A stretch of 64,000 nucleotides of DNA from Vespa crabro (taxonomy: Eukaryota; Arthropoda; Insecta; Hymenoptera; Vespidae): NCBI RefSeq assembly GCF_910589235.1, contig NC_060978.1:2680877-2744876 (forward strand), in the 5' to 3' direction. A program made the position numbers and the translations under genes. Position 1 is the stretch's first letter. Each line of letters opens with the position of its first letter. This document shows positions 10,481-23,271 of this stretch, piece by piece. The notes under the pieces are model-generated. The model saw only the letters and a program-made list of their open reading frames with translations, was not told the origin of the DNA and ran no database searches.

Positions 10481-12480
10481 GGTCACACTATAGAATTAGG
10501 TGTAAGAGGATTTAAAGTACTCGGAATGTATGTTTTAAAATTACCAATACACATGCACGCACGCACGCACGCATGAATGCACCCACGTATATACGTACAA
10601 AGGTATTATTAAATTGATATTATGAAAAATTATTAAGTACTATAATCTTTTGTTATTTCAAATAAAAAGTGATTATCCGATGATACTTTAATGGTAGAAT
10701 GTTTTTCAATAAGATTGTCAATGTGATAAATTTTGTTTTTTATTCTATATAAAAACAGAAGATGAATTTTATATGTCATTTATCCTACTAAAAAAAAAAA
10801 AAAAAGAAATTAACAATGTTTCATAACGATAATGTTGCTATGTTAGGAACCTTTACTACATTCTTTCTTTCTCTTTCTTCCTTTTATCCTCAATTCCATG
10901 AAAATTCAAGGCAAAGTAAGAGAAGACACTAGTCAAAAGAAGAGAGTTTCGAATTCCTCTCCAAGGGCCACAGAAAAGCCTAGAAAGTTGACCTAGAGGA
11001 TAGTATTTCTATCATGTGATCTCGTTTTTCATTATTTGTATAGACGATCTTTCTTTGAAATATAAATGGCAAGGGTGAATCCACGAGAGGGGAAAATAAA
11101 AGAAAAAAAGAAGGAAAAAAGAAAAAAGGGAGCAAGGAAAAAAGCAAATCGTTGAAACAAAATTCACGACAAAAGTTGTTGAAAGCTTTCAAAAAAAAAA
11201 AAGAAAAAAAAAAGAAAAGAAAAAAGAAAGAAAAAAGATATTCGATTCGAAAGTATTTCATCTGGTTGTTCGAGTATTAAAGAAAATGAAGAAGAAAAAA
11301 GAAAGAGAAGAAGATAAAATAAAATGAAAAAAAAAAAAGAAAAAAAGAAAAAAGAAAAGAAAAAAGAAAAAGAAAAAGAGCAAACACACATAATCAATTA
11401 AATATAACCTTTTATCGTCGAACGAGTTATTTCCTTGGTGCCAATTTTACGCGCGGCTATATGGTGATTAAAAATGTGATTAATATTAAAAATGCACGAG
11501 GTTGGAGACGTCTAAGAAAGACAAAGGTAAGAAAATATAATCGCGAGACTACAGGTCCATCAACGTTTCTCATTTATTATCCTGAAGAACAAACGAGCTC
11601 AAAAGGAAGAAAAGGAGAGAACAGGAAAAAAAAAAGAGTGCAAAAGAGAGAATGAGAGAAAGCGAGAAATATCGTACTTTTTCCATCTTCCATACTGTTC
11701 CATAGTGTTCGTAGTAAGTAATCAGAAGGTGGGTTTAACGAGAAACTTAGCTGCCATCTCGAACGCGCGCAAGGCTTTAACGTTGGTGTGGTTGGGGCCA
11801 CGTTAAATTGGCTCGGCAAAATATACACTCGAGGGACTTCTTTGTTCCCAGTAGCTGCTTCGAGTAGTATGGGTCCTCTAACCATAGAAGGAAAGAAGAG
11901 GAGAGACGGAGAGAAAGAGAAAGAGTATATACACTACAGAAAAACGAAGACATCTCGCATTCTCGCAAACTTGTCTTTAACGCGACCCGCGACACTACTT
12001 GTCTCTCTTTCTACTCATCTTTTATTTTCGTTTAAATTAGCTACCACGTTAATCTTGAGAAGAAGTACGACGTGGGTGGTTAGGTGGTCCAACCGCGTCG
12101 AGTCTCAAGAGGACTAAACGCGCCTTTTATTCGTCTCAAAAAGAAAGGAAGAAAGAAAAGAAAGAAAGAAAGAAAGAAAAAAAGGGCTGACTAGTGTACC
12201 TACGAGTGAATTTTTAGCATTTATACGCGAAGCGAAAAGTAATACCTAATTAACTTTCATTCAAAGTCACGACCTCGTGAAAAGATCTCGAAACTACTAC
12301 TCGCGGATTTTCATACTTCTTTTTTTCTTTCTTCCTTTCTTTACTTTTACTTCTTTCCCTTTTTCTTATTTCTTTCTGCGAACTTCACTCGCATAATATC
12401 GTTTCGAGAATTTAATAGAAAAAAAAAAGAAAAAAGAAAAAAAAAAAGATTTAATATCGTATCGATGACATATCGTTTTA
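10481..12480. other. AT-rich and homopurine-rich spacer
   Basis: CACG-type repeats at 10556-10573, then long plus-strand purine tracts (11082-11150, 11190-11250 and 11281-11385). A GC-richer stretch at 11700-12110 is open in several frames on both strands, and none is supported. A (GAAA)n run lies at 12138-12184. The poly-Lys and poly-Phe translations here are repeat artefacts. Confidence 0.65.
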
Positions 12481-12594
12481 TTATAAATATTCACATATAT
12501 CGTACTTTTCGATATTGTATATACGCTTTATTATTTGCGCTTGTAAATTCTCTCCAATTCATTTTCGGAATAATCGTTTTGTTTATTTCTCTCG

Positions 12595-12596
<2 letters not shown>

Positions 12597-12649
<53 letters not shown>

Positions 12650-12659
12650 TGCTGTCTCT
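12597..12659. repeat. (TC)n microsatellite
   Basis: A (TC)n tract of about 50 bases, ending in TCTG variants. Confidence 0.95.
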
Positions 12660-13437
12660 GATATTTAGCTGGCATTTACAAAGAGACTTTTTATCGAGTA
12701 TTATGAAGCCCGCGAATTCATGGAAAAACAGACTCTGAAATTCTCTACTAACGAATTAGTTTCTATTTTAGTTGTCTGATTTGGAAACTTACGAGGCCAG
12801 GAACGAGTAAACGTTCCGTAACTAGTGCAACTACGTTCTACGAAATTCTCTTTGTGACTCCAACGAATTGCCATCTCTATCTTCCTCTCTCTCTCTCTCT
12901 CTCTCTTATACTATCATCCTATCTTTCCTTTCCACGCATGCGCTTCCAGAGAGGACCAGAAGTTGAGGAATTTGATCAGAAAGGTGAATCGAAGAGGAAC
13001 GACACCGAAGGTAGTACGTCAGACAAAACTGAATAATTCTACGAAAGGGTAAACGTGTCTCCCATCTTGTCGTCACGAGAGTAAATCTCGAGAATTGCTG
13101 AAAACTAGTACAAAGGAAGCTTCCCTCTCTCTCTCTCTTCTTGCTTTTGTTTGAGAAACAAACAATTTGAAGGACAACAAAACAAGACGAGGGTCACGAT
13201 CTCGATGATCAACGATAATTGTGTGTGTGCATGTGTGTGTATGTGTATAAAGAGAGAGAGGGAGAGAGAGAGAGAGAAAGGAAGAGAAATAGAAATTCTT
13301 CCTAGCTTACCATTTGGCCAAAAGTTTTCGAAGAAAAGAACAAGAATGTGCTATCTTATTCCAGCTTACTCACGACTCAACTTCCGTAAACTTAATTTTC
13401 TTGTGTAACTCGATATCATCATCGTCACACTTACGCT

Positions 13438-13488
13438 CCACCTCCTCATCCTCCTCCTCCTCCTCCTCCTCCTCCTCCTTCTCCTCCT
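13438..13488. repeat. (CTC)n trinucleotide array
   Basis: Nearly perfect CTC units that would encode Gly or Glu runs on the minus strand. The 144-codon minus frame across it (13446-13880) joins this repeat and a (GA)n repeat and is not credible as a gene. Confidence 0.9.
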
Positions 13489-13681
13489 AGTCCTTTTCTC
13501 CTCCTTCTCCTTCTCATACTTTTCGAGCTATGTACATTCAACTTCCGTCCGCTCTCGTTTATAAACTTGACAATCCGTAGAACGAGCGATGTTTTTAAGT
13601 GCCCCTTGAACTTTGACGCTTTAAGAGAAAAGAGTTTTGCAATTAATGTTGCCCACGGGTGCGTGATGAAACGCGCGAAAT

Positions 13682-13712
<31 letters not shown>

Positions 13713-13904
13713 ATGTCGCTCGTTAGAATTTTCAACGATGAAAAGGAAAGAACATAGCGAGGTATAACTATCCCTTTTCTCTCTCCTTCTTTTTCTCACA
13801 CGGTACCAACATCCGGAAGAAGCGATTCTTCTGAGCTGCATCGCCAAGCCGGTCTTTAAGATGCAGTTCGGGCTAAGCAATAGCGAGGAAAAAAGCGAGA
13901 AAGA

Positions 13905-13932
13905 GGGAGTGGGAGGGAGGGAGGGAGGGAGG
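13905..13932 (+). other. potential G-quadruplex (six GGG tracts)
   Basis: Six GGG tracts separated by A or AGT occur in a purine tract, starting at 13905. This meets the four-tract, short-loop criterion. Because it is GGGA repeat sequence it may be just a microsatellite. Confidence 0.6.
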
Positions 13933-14070
13933 AGACTTTTACGTTAAGAAACATGCTGAAAACTTTTCATCGGTAGGTAGTTTGAAACCAAACGAGGAAA
14001 CTGCGGAATGGAAGCAGAGGAACAAGGAAGTAGGCTAAAGGAGAGTTGAAAGTGACAAAGAAGAGAGTTA

Positions 14071-14073
<3 letters not shown>

Positions 14074-14142
<69 letters not shown>
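14074..14142. repeat. (GA)n microsatellite, about 69 bp
   Basis: An essentially pure (GA)n tract, among the longest in the window. Confidence 0.97.
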
Positions 14143-14145
<3 letters not shown>

Positions 14146-15050
14146 AATGAACGAAGAAGTCGACGATACTCCAGAGAATTCTTGTAGGTTATCCGAAAGA
14201 AAAAAGATTCATGTAAAGAAAAGCATTTCTACAAACTTATTTTTTATACGATCTTAAGATATACCTATGCACACACACACACACACACACATATTCTTTC
14301 AACTATCTTAACGCGTACTTGCATGCACTTCCTCGAATCGCAAAACTCACTGTCATATCCTTTTATTACAAGGCAACCAACCGCGTAGCATGAATCCCGA
14401 GGACGCTCTGTTCTCATTTTCTTATTTTTTTTCCTTTTTTTTTTATTCATCTTTCTCTCTTTCTTTTTATCTTTGTTCTCTCTCTCTCTCTCTCTCTCTT
14501 TCTTTCTCTCTCTCTCCCCTGATTTTCCTTCCTTTTCCGAAAGATTTCTTAATCGCCTTCGAAAGAGTAAGCCACGTTACCCTCCCGGCGACGTTTTCAC
14601 GTAAAAAAATAACGAAGATAGCTACGACGAACCCTCGTGACCTATTTCCTTTTATTTTTTCCGACCTTTGAAACTACCTTTCATGAAGTTGCCTTTCAAC
14701 GAGAGCAGATCGAACGAGACGAATTTGAGTTGTATGCTCTCAAAGTGTTCTTTCTTCTTTTCTTTTTTTCTTCTTTTTCCTTTTTTTTTTTTTCTTTTAC
14801 TTTTTCTTTTTCTTCTTTTTCTTCTTCTTTTAATTCACATATCTATGTTGCATACGTACGTAGTAATCTACATTGATTAAGCGTCCAGAAGATTAAATTT
14901 ATTTCGTTTGATTAAATTATAATAATAAAATATAAATTAACGAAATAAATCGAATGGATTTAATTATTATCTACAATATCCTTCTTATAGAAATACTTTC
15001 TTGTCGATGTTATATATCTTAAACATTTCTTTTTTTTTTTCTTTACACCT

Positions 15051-15185
15051 CGAATTACTGCAAAGAATTCATGAGAATCAAGTTCGTAAGTATAGATTTC
15101 GAATGTAATCGATAAACGATATCATATAGAACGTCTTGAAATAGGTAATATAAATTCTTGTCTTTGTGATCATTGATTCGTTCTT

Positions 15186-15220
<35 letters not shown>

Positions 15221-16068
15221 TCTTATCTTTTCTTTTCGATAAAAATTTATTTCGATATTCTCGAAAAGCAAATTCTTCCTTTAAGACCATAAGACCACTT
15301 GAGTTTCTTTCTGTCTTTCTAAAACGAGGACACACAAATGACAGTAGCACTCCTATTGTATTACATTCTTCCGGGTGTAAATACGATCGATTCTTATCGC
15401 TGCCATACCATTGTCGCTGCTAACGTCGTCAGCATTCTTCGTCATCGAGGGCATCGCTTTTCTTTCCCGCACTTTTATTCTCTATCGCTTATGTAGCAAG
15501 TTTTACGTTATATAAATTTGTGGAATATTATCCGAAATATCATCGTATAAAAGAAAAGAAAAAAAAAAGAAAGAAAAAATCCTATGTCACATAATAAAAT
15601 TAAAAGGCGAGACAGGAAGTCGAATCTAACGCTAATTGAAATTACATATTACGGTACAAAAAAAAAAGAGAGAGAGAAAAAAAAAAAGAAAAAAAAACCG
15701 CTTGTCTATTTAATACAATTGTTTCATACAATTGTTTTCTTTTCAAAGATATTTTTGTTTTTCTATCTCTCTTTCTTTCTTTCACGTTCGAGGATGAGTT
15801 ACGATAAACTATTTCGTTTCAAGACGATTTCTCATAAAACATCGAACTTTTTATCGGTCAACAACATATCGGGAAATAAAATTAGGATCTAAATCTTTTA
15901 TAGTTCAGACATGTAAAATCATTTCAATTATCGATAAACATTTACGATATGTAAGAATTAATTATAATATAAAGTTTTATATATTGGTAATAATCCGTCC
16001 GATTTTTTTTGATTCTCGAGACTATCATTTTAAATTATCCAATCATATTTTTTTTAATCAACAAGATG

Positions 16069-16105
<37 letters not shown>

Positions 16106-16800
16106 CTTCCTCTCTATCTCTTTTTTTCTCTTTCTCATTTGTTTCACGATTAATTAAATGAAGTCACCTAGCAGAAATCCCGCTATAATGGTCTCGTGTT
16201 TCATAATCATCGGTGCAAGATGTATGCCCTTGAGCGAAACACATTGTGAACTCTTACAGTAGAAAATATTTCTCAACTCACATATACAATATATATGTAT
16301 TTATTCGTGTTATATCTTCTATATAAAGTACGTCACGTAATTAAATCAACGAATTTATTTATTTAATTAATTAATTTATGACTTGATATTACGGAATAAC
16401 AAAAAAATATACTACTTTCTCGTGTACAGAGAAAGAATGAAAAAAAAGAAAAGAGAAGAAGAAACAAAAAAAAAAACAAAAAAACAAAAAAAAGAGATCA
16501 AAAAATTTCTCTTTTTATCAAAATATACAAATTCATGATAAACGAACATAAGTCTATAATATAATTAATATAATAATATTAGTAGTAGTATATTTTGTAG
16601 TTAATGAATGAAAGACGGGTAAAGAGAGAGAGAGGAGAGAAAGAAAAAAAAAGAAAACTTAAAGATAAGCGTTAGGAATCTTTTATAAGACTGAAGAAAT
16701 AGCTCTTATTCCTTCGTTAGTTTCCCCCTCCTCTCTTTCTCTCTTCCTCTTATTCTTTTTATTTTTCATTTTCCCTGCTTTCGAACGATTCAACCGCAAA
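15051..16800. other. AT-rich spacer
   Basis: T31 at 15188-15218, A-rich runs at 15550-15700 and 16430-16500, and (TC)n at about 16071-16095. The frames here encode poly-Phe or poly-Lys. No gene was recognised. Confidence 0.7.
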
Positions 16801-17020
16801 AGAAAAATTCCCTGTTGGAGGTTAGCCGCTGCTTGATTTACATCGCGCCGTTCATGCAACAAGCATCTAACAATGGCATACACTGGCAGACTAATCACGG
16901 AGGTACGATCACTCTTTTTCTCTTTCTCTCTTTCTCTCTCCTTTTTCTTTCTCTCGTTATTGTTATGTGGACCAACGGGTTGTACAAGTGGAACAACGTC
17001 ACTTCTAGTCGTAGTAGTAG

Positions 17021-17180
<160 letters not shown>

Positions 17181-19450
17181 TCGCGTGGCACGTTAATAAT
17201 AATAATTGTCGGGAAGCGAATCTGCGAAGCGTGCGACACGTGACTCGCGTGCACGCGCGGAATTCCGTGCCGGAGAATCGTTCCTTTCGAAATACTTCCC
17301 GAGCATATATAACTTGGACTTTGTTGAAAATATTATTTTCAACGTTGACGATAAAAAATTATGAAACTAACAATTTTATGAATTTATTTACGAGATTAGA
17401 ATGAAAATATTTAACATCATATCTTCGTTTAAATATAATTATATTTTAAACGACATTATATTAATCTACGAATAATATTATTTACGATTGAATAAATCAG
17501 ATCGTTGTTATATCGAAGACATATAAGTTGGATGGAAATAGATAAAGTACAAGTTTATGGCTATAAAGCTGTAACATCTTTAGAAGAGCAAGCACGACAA
17601 ATGTACCACAATTCTTTTCTTTTTTTTTTTTCTAACCAAAGAGAAAGAAAGAAAGTTCGAAACGCGTATATATATATAAGTAAGAGGAGACGAATGCTCT
17701 CCAAGAGAATACAAAATTACATGAAACGACGGTCGGAAAGTCTCTCTCTTTGTCTTACTCTCTTTCTCTTTTACTCTTTCCCTCTCTCTCCGTTTAAAAA
17801 TCGTCATGCGTTCGAGCTCATGCGAGTGCACGTAGAGCTCGTTCGAGCCGGCAAAACTAAAGAAAATGGACTACCATCTTTTCACCTTGACAGAAACATA
17901 TAGCTAATCCTGGCGTCGTCGAAAACTCTATGTAACCGTAGGCTACAAACTTGCTGTGATTCGTTACTAACGTCACTTGCCTAAAATCGATATCAAGAGA
18001 AACGAAAGGAGAGAGAGAGAGAGAGAAAGAGAGAAAGAAAGAAAGATAAAAATAAAGTGAATATCATGAGGATGTCGTAAATCGAAATAAGAACTCGATG
18101 AGAGGATAAAAGTGTGTACATATATATGTTTTGAGTCTGCGTACGTGTTTATCGCTGATGGAATTCCGTGCCAGCCGGGAAAAATAAGTCAAAACTTCCG
18201 CCGAGTCTGGAAAGAAGTGTAGGAAAAAGTATAAGAGGTGGATGGTTTTGTGTTGTGAACGAAAAAGAGTCTTGGAGGGAATACGTCTAGGACTGGATGG
18301 TCGATCAAAGTTCGAGGGATGAAGGAGAGTGCGAGAGAGAGAGGAATGAAAAAGGAGAGGAACGAAAAAGGAGCGGAACGAGTCCGACGGCTCGTTTCCG
18401 ACTTATTTACGCTCGGATTCGAGAAAAAGCGGTCTGCCGAAGACGCAAAGGGGTGAAGAGAAGAAAAAGTGTAGGAAAAGGAGAAGAAGAAGGAGAGAAT
18501 GGAAATAGAAAGGAAGTAGAAGGATACGGAAAACGAGGAATCCTTATAGCTGTATGTTTTCGTGATAGGATCATAGGCCGACTCGGTTAGAATTATGTTT
18601 GCTGATGTACAGTGACGAGCAAAAGTCTAAACATGGCTGGTTTTAAAGGGAAAAGAGAAAATAATAATACTATCAAAATGTTTGATAGCAAGATAAGATA
18701 GTAATTATTATTACAAGATGACTCTGATGTAATTGGAATTGATGAAAAAAAAAAAAAAGAAAAAATAAATAAATAAATAAATAAAAAAAGAGAGAGAAGA
18801 TATAAGATAGAATAATTCAATATTTAATTAGAGCCTGTAATGAAAGATAGAAAAAAAAAATTACTTTATTCTTCTTATCGATCAATTTAATACTAATACT
18901 GTCATTTCTCTTTTTCTATTTTATAAAAGCAACGTATGAATGTTTACACTATTGCTTGTCCAATGTATGCAAGTATATGGAACCTGTATACTTTGTTTCT
19001 GGCGTATATATGTTAAGTTTATCGTCTCACTGGTATTCAAGCTTTTTCTGGCTTTGATCGATGTCACGACTATAATTTATATTACACGAGTTAATATACC
19101 TGGATATATGTACGTATGTATATACGTAATGTAGATACATCATACACATCGTACATTCTACAAACTATATTATTACTCGAGATTGTAAGTCCGAGATCGT
19201 CGTTCTATTAAAGAGTCCTTGTAAATTACTACTACCCGTGTTACTGGGTAATACGAACTTGTAATTTAAAAATCTCTTAAAAAAATTCTGCGGTATATAT
19301 TCAACGATAATTCTGAATATTCCCATTCTTGTATATCCGTTCATTTCGTCGAACAAATTCGAAATTATTTTTAGGATTTTATTCATGTAGATATGTAAAC
19401 GATAACTTCGAGTATTTCAATATAGAGCTAACGATAAGAGAAAATTTCTT

Positions 19451-19489
<39 letters not shown>

Positions 19490-19956
19490 CTCTCTTTTTC
19501 TTTCAGACACACAAACACACACACACATACACATATATATATATTCATACACACACATATTCTTTCTCTACCTTTTTCCGAAAAGGAGAAGTAGAAAAAG
19601 TGCTTTCTTTTTCAGAGCAATTTTCTACAAAAATGGTATAAAGTACGTCGAAGAAGAAAGAAAGAAAGAAAGACAGAGATGAAAAAAAAAAAGAAGAAAG
19701 AAGGAAAGAAATAAAAGCAGACTCAAGGACATTGTTCTCAGAGTTATTAGGTTAGCGAGTCCGCAATAGGAGTGAAATAACAATACGCGAAAAAGTCCCG
19801 CAAATAACGTTAGGATAAAGAAAGAGAAAAAGAGAGAAAGAGAGAGAAACAGAAAAAGAATGAAACGACGAGCGTACGACGTTTCGAATGATAAAGGATT
19901 GCGATTTCTCAAGACAACGTTTAACAATTCGAGAAACGCTTCGACTAACGTCAAAC

Positions 19957-19957
19957 G

Positions 19958-19991
<34 letters not shown>

Positions 19992-19998
19992 GTATATA
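19957..19998. repeat. (CA)n-(TA)n microsatellite
   Basis: About 13 CA units lead into a short TA tract. Confidence 0.9.
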
Positions 19999-21165
19999 TA
20001 GAGAAAGAAAAAGAAAAAGAAAGAGGGAAAACTGTAAATCGCTAGGAAGATTGTAATCCTTCGTTCTATTTTTTATTTTATTAGTATCTTTATCTTCTTC
20101 TCTTTTCTTTCCTTTTTGTTTATATTCTTTTTACTTTTATATACGCGATAGGAAATTGCAAAAGAACGCGAAATGTTAAAATGAATTGAATTCCTTTTCC
20201 TTTCTCAATCGAATCTTTTGTTACCATTCTATTAGTACTACAATCATCGACCTGGATTTCGACGAGATATCTAAAGAATTAGAGCACGTTATTTTGCGTT
20301 TTAGACGATAAGAAAATTGTTCTGAAATCTTTTCTTTATCTTATTCATTCGACGATTGTTAACGAAACACCTGTCTACATGTGTCGCGAATACGTGATTG
20401 TGGCATTTTCTTAGAAAAGAAAAAGTAAGTAAAAAAAAAATATAAACGAAGTAAGAATAGAAAAAGAGAAAAAATGTAACTGTGATAACAGAGAGTACAA
20501 AGAAGAGGAACAATGGGTCAAGCGAAATGATTTCAAAGACTTCAACTTATTCGATAATTATGATGTCATTATAGAACGTAATGTAATCTCGCCATGTCAA
20601 CCATTCATAGTAAGGTAAATGGATGTGTAACGATGCTTGACTCGGAACAAATTATTCAACTCCACTTATTATACATTGAATATAGACAGAGAAATGTTAT
20701 ATTCAGACGTATGACGAAGGATAATAAAATCGTGAGATATCGTATGCCATAAAAATTGTTCAGATGCAAATGGATTCTACTTTTATGCGTATAACAAAAA
20801 ATATCTCTACCTTCACGCTTTTCAATTTACAACGCGCTTAAGAAATCAACGAAGAAACTTTATAAACTCCGATATTAAAAATCGCTTATATCCGATATTA
20901 TTATATATTAAATAATAAATCTAATTAGTAATACGTATATAATGTGTTAAATGAGAGAAAATGAAATTATAAGAATAAAATAAAGAAAAAGAATATATGA
21001 TATATAACAAACTTACGTTATGTTGATAATTAACATTGTCATTTTTAACATAAACGAAACGCAAACAAAACTTCAAAAGTCATTACATAACTGATTATAC
21101 AAAACAGCATACTTGGTCGAAAGCATAAACAAGAATGTAGAGAAAGATATAATACAAAAGAGAGA

Positions 21166-21170
<5 letters not shown>

Positions 21171-21221
<51 letters not shown>
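21171..21221. repeat. (GA)n microsatellite
   Basis: A (GA)n tract of about 51 bases. Confidence 0.97.
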
Positions 21222-21228
<7 letters not shown>

Positions 21229-21525
21229 ACAGAGGAAGTACGAAATTTGTCTCTTCGGTCTTTTACGTCTCTAAACGCGAAACTCATACGCGCATACGTG
21301 CACGAAATAGCACACGTAGGAAACTTATACTTCGTACTTAACCCATCCACTTAGCAGCGACTGGCCCGTAGAGTTTCGTCGAGGCAGCTCGCGAGTGGCT
21401 AAACTTTATCGGCGTGGAGTTACAGGAAAGAGAGACGAAGTGACGCAGGAGTGTTGGCGTTCCTTATGACTATCGCTAGGGAAAATCTCGGTACGTTCGT
21501 GGTTTGGCAAGCTGCTGTGTACATT

Positions 21526-21540
21526 TATATATATATATAT

Positions 21541-21581
<41 letters not shown>
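21526..21581. repeat. (TA)n microsatellite
   Basis: A (TA)n tract of about 56 bases interrupted by one CATACA segment. Confidence 0.95.
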
Positions 21582-21583
<2 letters not shown>

Positions 21584-21621
21584 CTCTTTCTTCTTCTCGC
21601 TCACTCCTTTTAATCCACCAG

Positions 21622-21845
21622 CAGTGACTCTGTTTGTCCCACTCGCCAGTAGCGAAACCTTTAACTTGGCGACCCAAATGCGTGGCGGTACCTGGCATCA
21701 GCATCACCACAGTCACCACGAACCACCACCACCGTCACCACCATTACTACCACCACGCTGCCACCGACAACGCTATCCGCGATATCCCAAGAGCCTTTGC
21801 AAAATATACTCTCCTCGGTCGCGTATGCGCTGCACGCCGGAATAA
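21622..21845 (+). CDS. candidate His/Pro-rich coding exon, unknown protein
   Basis: A strong acceptor with a pyrimidine tract (about 21586-21610) ends in CCACCAGCAG, a NAGNAG-type tandem acceptor with AG at 21620-21621. From 21624 the third frame stays open for 73 codons to a TAA at 21843-21845. The peptide begins VTLFVPLASSETFNLATQ. It has a His-rich stretch (HQHHHSHHE), a Pro-rich stretch, then a basic C-terminus. The His/Pro part comes from a degenerate CAY/CCA repeat at 21700-21760. Another frame (21634-21945) is also open but starts right after a stop. No known family was recognised, and no upstream exon is placed. Confidence 0.2.
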
Positions 21846-22934
21846 AATATGTACGTTCTCGTCCCTAGTGGTCTACCCTGAGAATTTACCTATCCGTGTA
21901 CGTATACGTACCTATCTACGTAGGTACAAAGATATACATACGTAAATACGTACATATCTATATGTATACGTATACTGACTTACCTAGACGTTTCTAGTTA
22001 TACGAAGTTTCGAGCTCGTTTTACGTACAACGCAGCTGGCATTACGATACTAACTGGAACTTGGATAGAAGAGAGTGTAAAGAAAGAAAGAGGAGAGGGA
22101 GAGAGGGGAGGGGGAGGGAGAGAGAGAGAGAGAGCAAGAGTCAGAACGAGAGAGAGATGAGTTTCTAACTCTTAACTAGAGGAGGATGGATCGACCACTC
22201 TTCTCTTTCTCTCTCTCTCTCTCCCTCGGCTTCTTCTTCGATAAAGAGTTTCGTGGTAAGAATTGGCAGATCGGAAATGTCGATCTTTCCTACGTTTCTC
22301 GCGAGAAATCCTTCTTCTTCTCCTTCTCCTCTTCCTTTACTTCTTTTTCTTCATCTACGATATGTCATAAATCGACAAGACCGAAGCGAATTCAAACTGG
22401 AAAAGTTTGATTCTTTTCGTGTACATCGACAAAAATATTTCGTACGTAAGACTTTCGTAAAGATTTCGTAATCACGTACATTTAATATTTTCAACGTTAA
22501 CGCTTTAACGGCAAAGAACTTTCTCATTGGTTGTCTCTAAATACTTCTTTAAAATTGACGAGTATAAACTTGTGAAAAATAAAATAAATCACTTTTATCG
22601 TTTAACGGGTTATTAAAACAAAACAAAAAAAAAAAAAAACTTTACCTTTAATTTAACTGTAAGAAAAGAAAATAACAGTCTATCGCACAAAACAATATTT
22701 AAAACAATCGATCGAAAAGTTTCTTTTTTCTTTTTTTTTTTTTTATTTTTTTGTTTTCTTTCTTCCTTGGATATGCACAATCTCAATAATATATACGTAC
22801 GAACGTAATAGCGATCATGATGTTTCGTACATTCGTATAATTTATACATTTCGACATCTAGATATCTCGAAAATATTAGAACAACTATTTTAGAATTGGT
22901 TGTTCTCGTGATTCCCAATTTCAACTTTCTTTGG

Positions 22935-22960
<26 letters not shown>
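21846..22960. other. mixed spacer with TA-rich palindromes and G-rich tract
   Basis: Short dyads such as GTACCTA/TAGGTAC near 21900-21917. A strong donor-like minus sequence, CTAG|GTAAGTCAG, sits near 21976-21986. The 70-base segment upstream of that donor on the minus strand, back to a pyrimidine-rich acceptor near 22057, has stops in every frame. It would therefore be noncoding if it is an exon. A G-rich motif is at 22097-22118, and A/T runs lie at 22620-22745. Confidence 0.5.
22097..22118 (+). other. potential G-quadruplex
   Basis: Four G tracts (3, 4, 5 and 3 long) with loops of 5, 1 and 1 bases lie within a purine-only stretch. Confidence 0.55.
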
Positions 22961-22967
<7 letters not shown>

Positions 22968-23210
22968 TTACTTTTCTTTTTCTTCAAGCCCGTTACGAGA
23001 TCTAACCAATTCCGAGAAGATTGCGCGCGTTGGTTCGCGTATTTTTGCAAGCTCCACTGGTGTCGCTCGCACGACCCCATCTTTACCCTCCCCTTTCTTT
23101 CTCTCTCTCTCTTTCCCTTTCTCAATTTCTCTTTCCTTCTCGCTTTAACAGAAACGTGTACGAACATCCAGAGGAAAACGTAGCCCTCAAGATGAACTTC
23201 CATCTCTCGC

Positions 23211-23212
<2 letters not shown>

Positions 23213-23253
<41 letters not shown>
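23213..23253. repeat. (TC)n microsatellite serving as pyrimidine tract
   Basis: A (TC)n tract of about 41 bases directly before the acceptor of the 23272 candidate exon. Confidence 0.95.
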
Positions 23254-23258
<5 letters not shown>

Positions 23259-23271
23259 TTTCTTTCTTCAG

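Larger units (their letters stand above)
12481..15050. other. SSR-dense spacer or intron
   Basis: (TC)n at 12597-12659 and 12884-12907, TG/GA compound at 13219-13278, (CTC)n at 13438-13488, (GA)n at 13685-13712 and 14074-14142, (CA)n at 14270-14291, and T/C-rich tracts at 14425-14520 and 14745-14830. A G-rich motif lies at 13905-13929 (separate entry). No gene was recognised. Confidence 0.7.
17181..21330. other. AT-rich spacer or intron with microsatellites
   Basis: A perfect 9-bp dyad (17323-17343), (GA)n at about 18006-18050, AAAT repeats at 18768-18786, (TC)n at 19458-19485 followed by CA/TA repeats to 19555, (CA)n at 19957-19983, and (GA)n at 21171-21221. A purine-rich frame at 18297-18590 is Arg/Glu/Lys-rich and unconvincing. 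No gene was recognised. Confidence 0.65.

Noticed and set aside
13446..13880. 144-codon minus frame.
   Set aside because: It links a CTC repeat, a GA repeat and CpG-rich sequence. Its Gly and Ser/Leu blocks are microsatellite translations.
17323..17343. Perfect 9-bp stem with 3-base loop as a possible small RNA.
   Set aside because: Too short, AT-rich, and such dyads are expected by chance at this window size.
19329..19981. Overlapping frames of about 117 codons on both strands.
   Set aside because: They consist of TC, CA and GA microsatellite translations.
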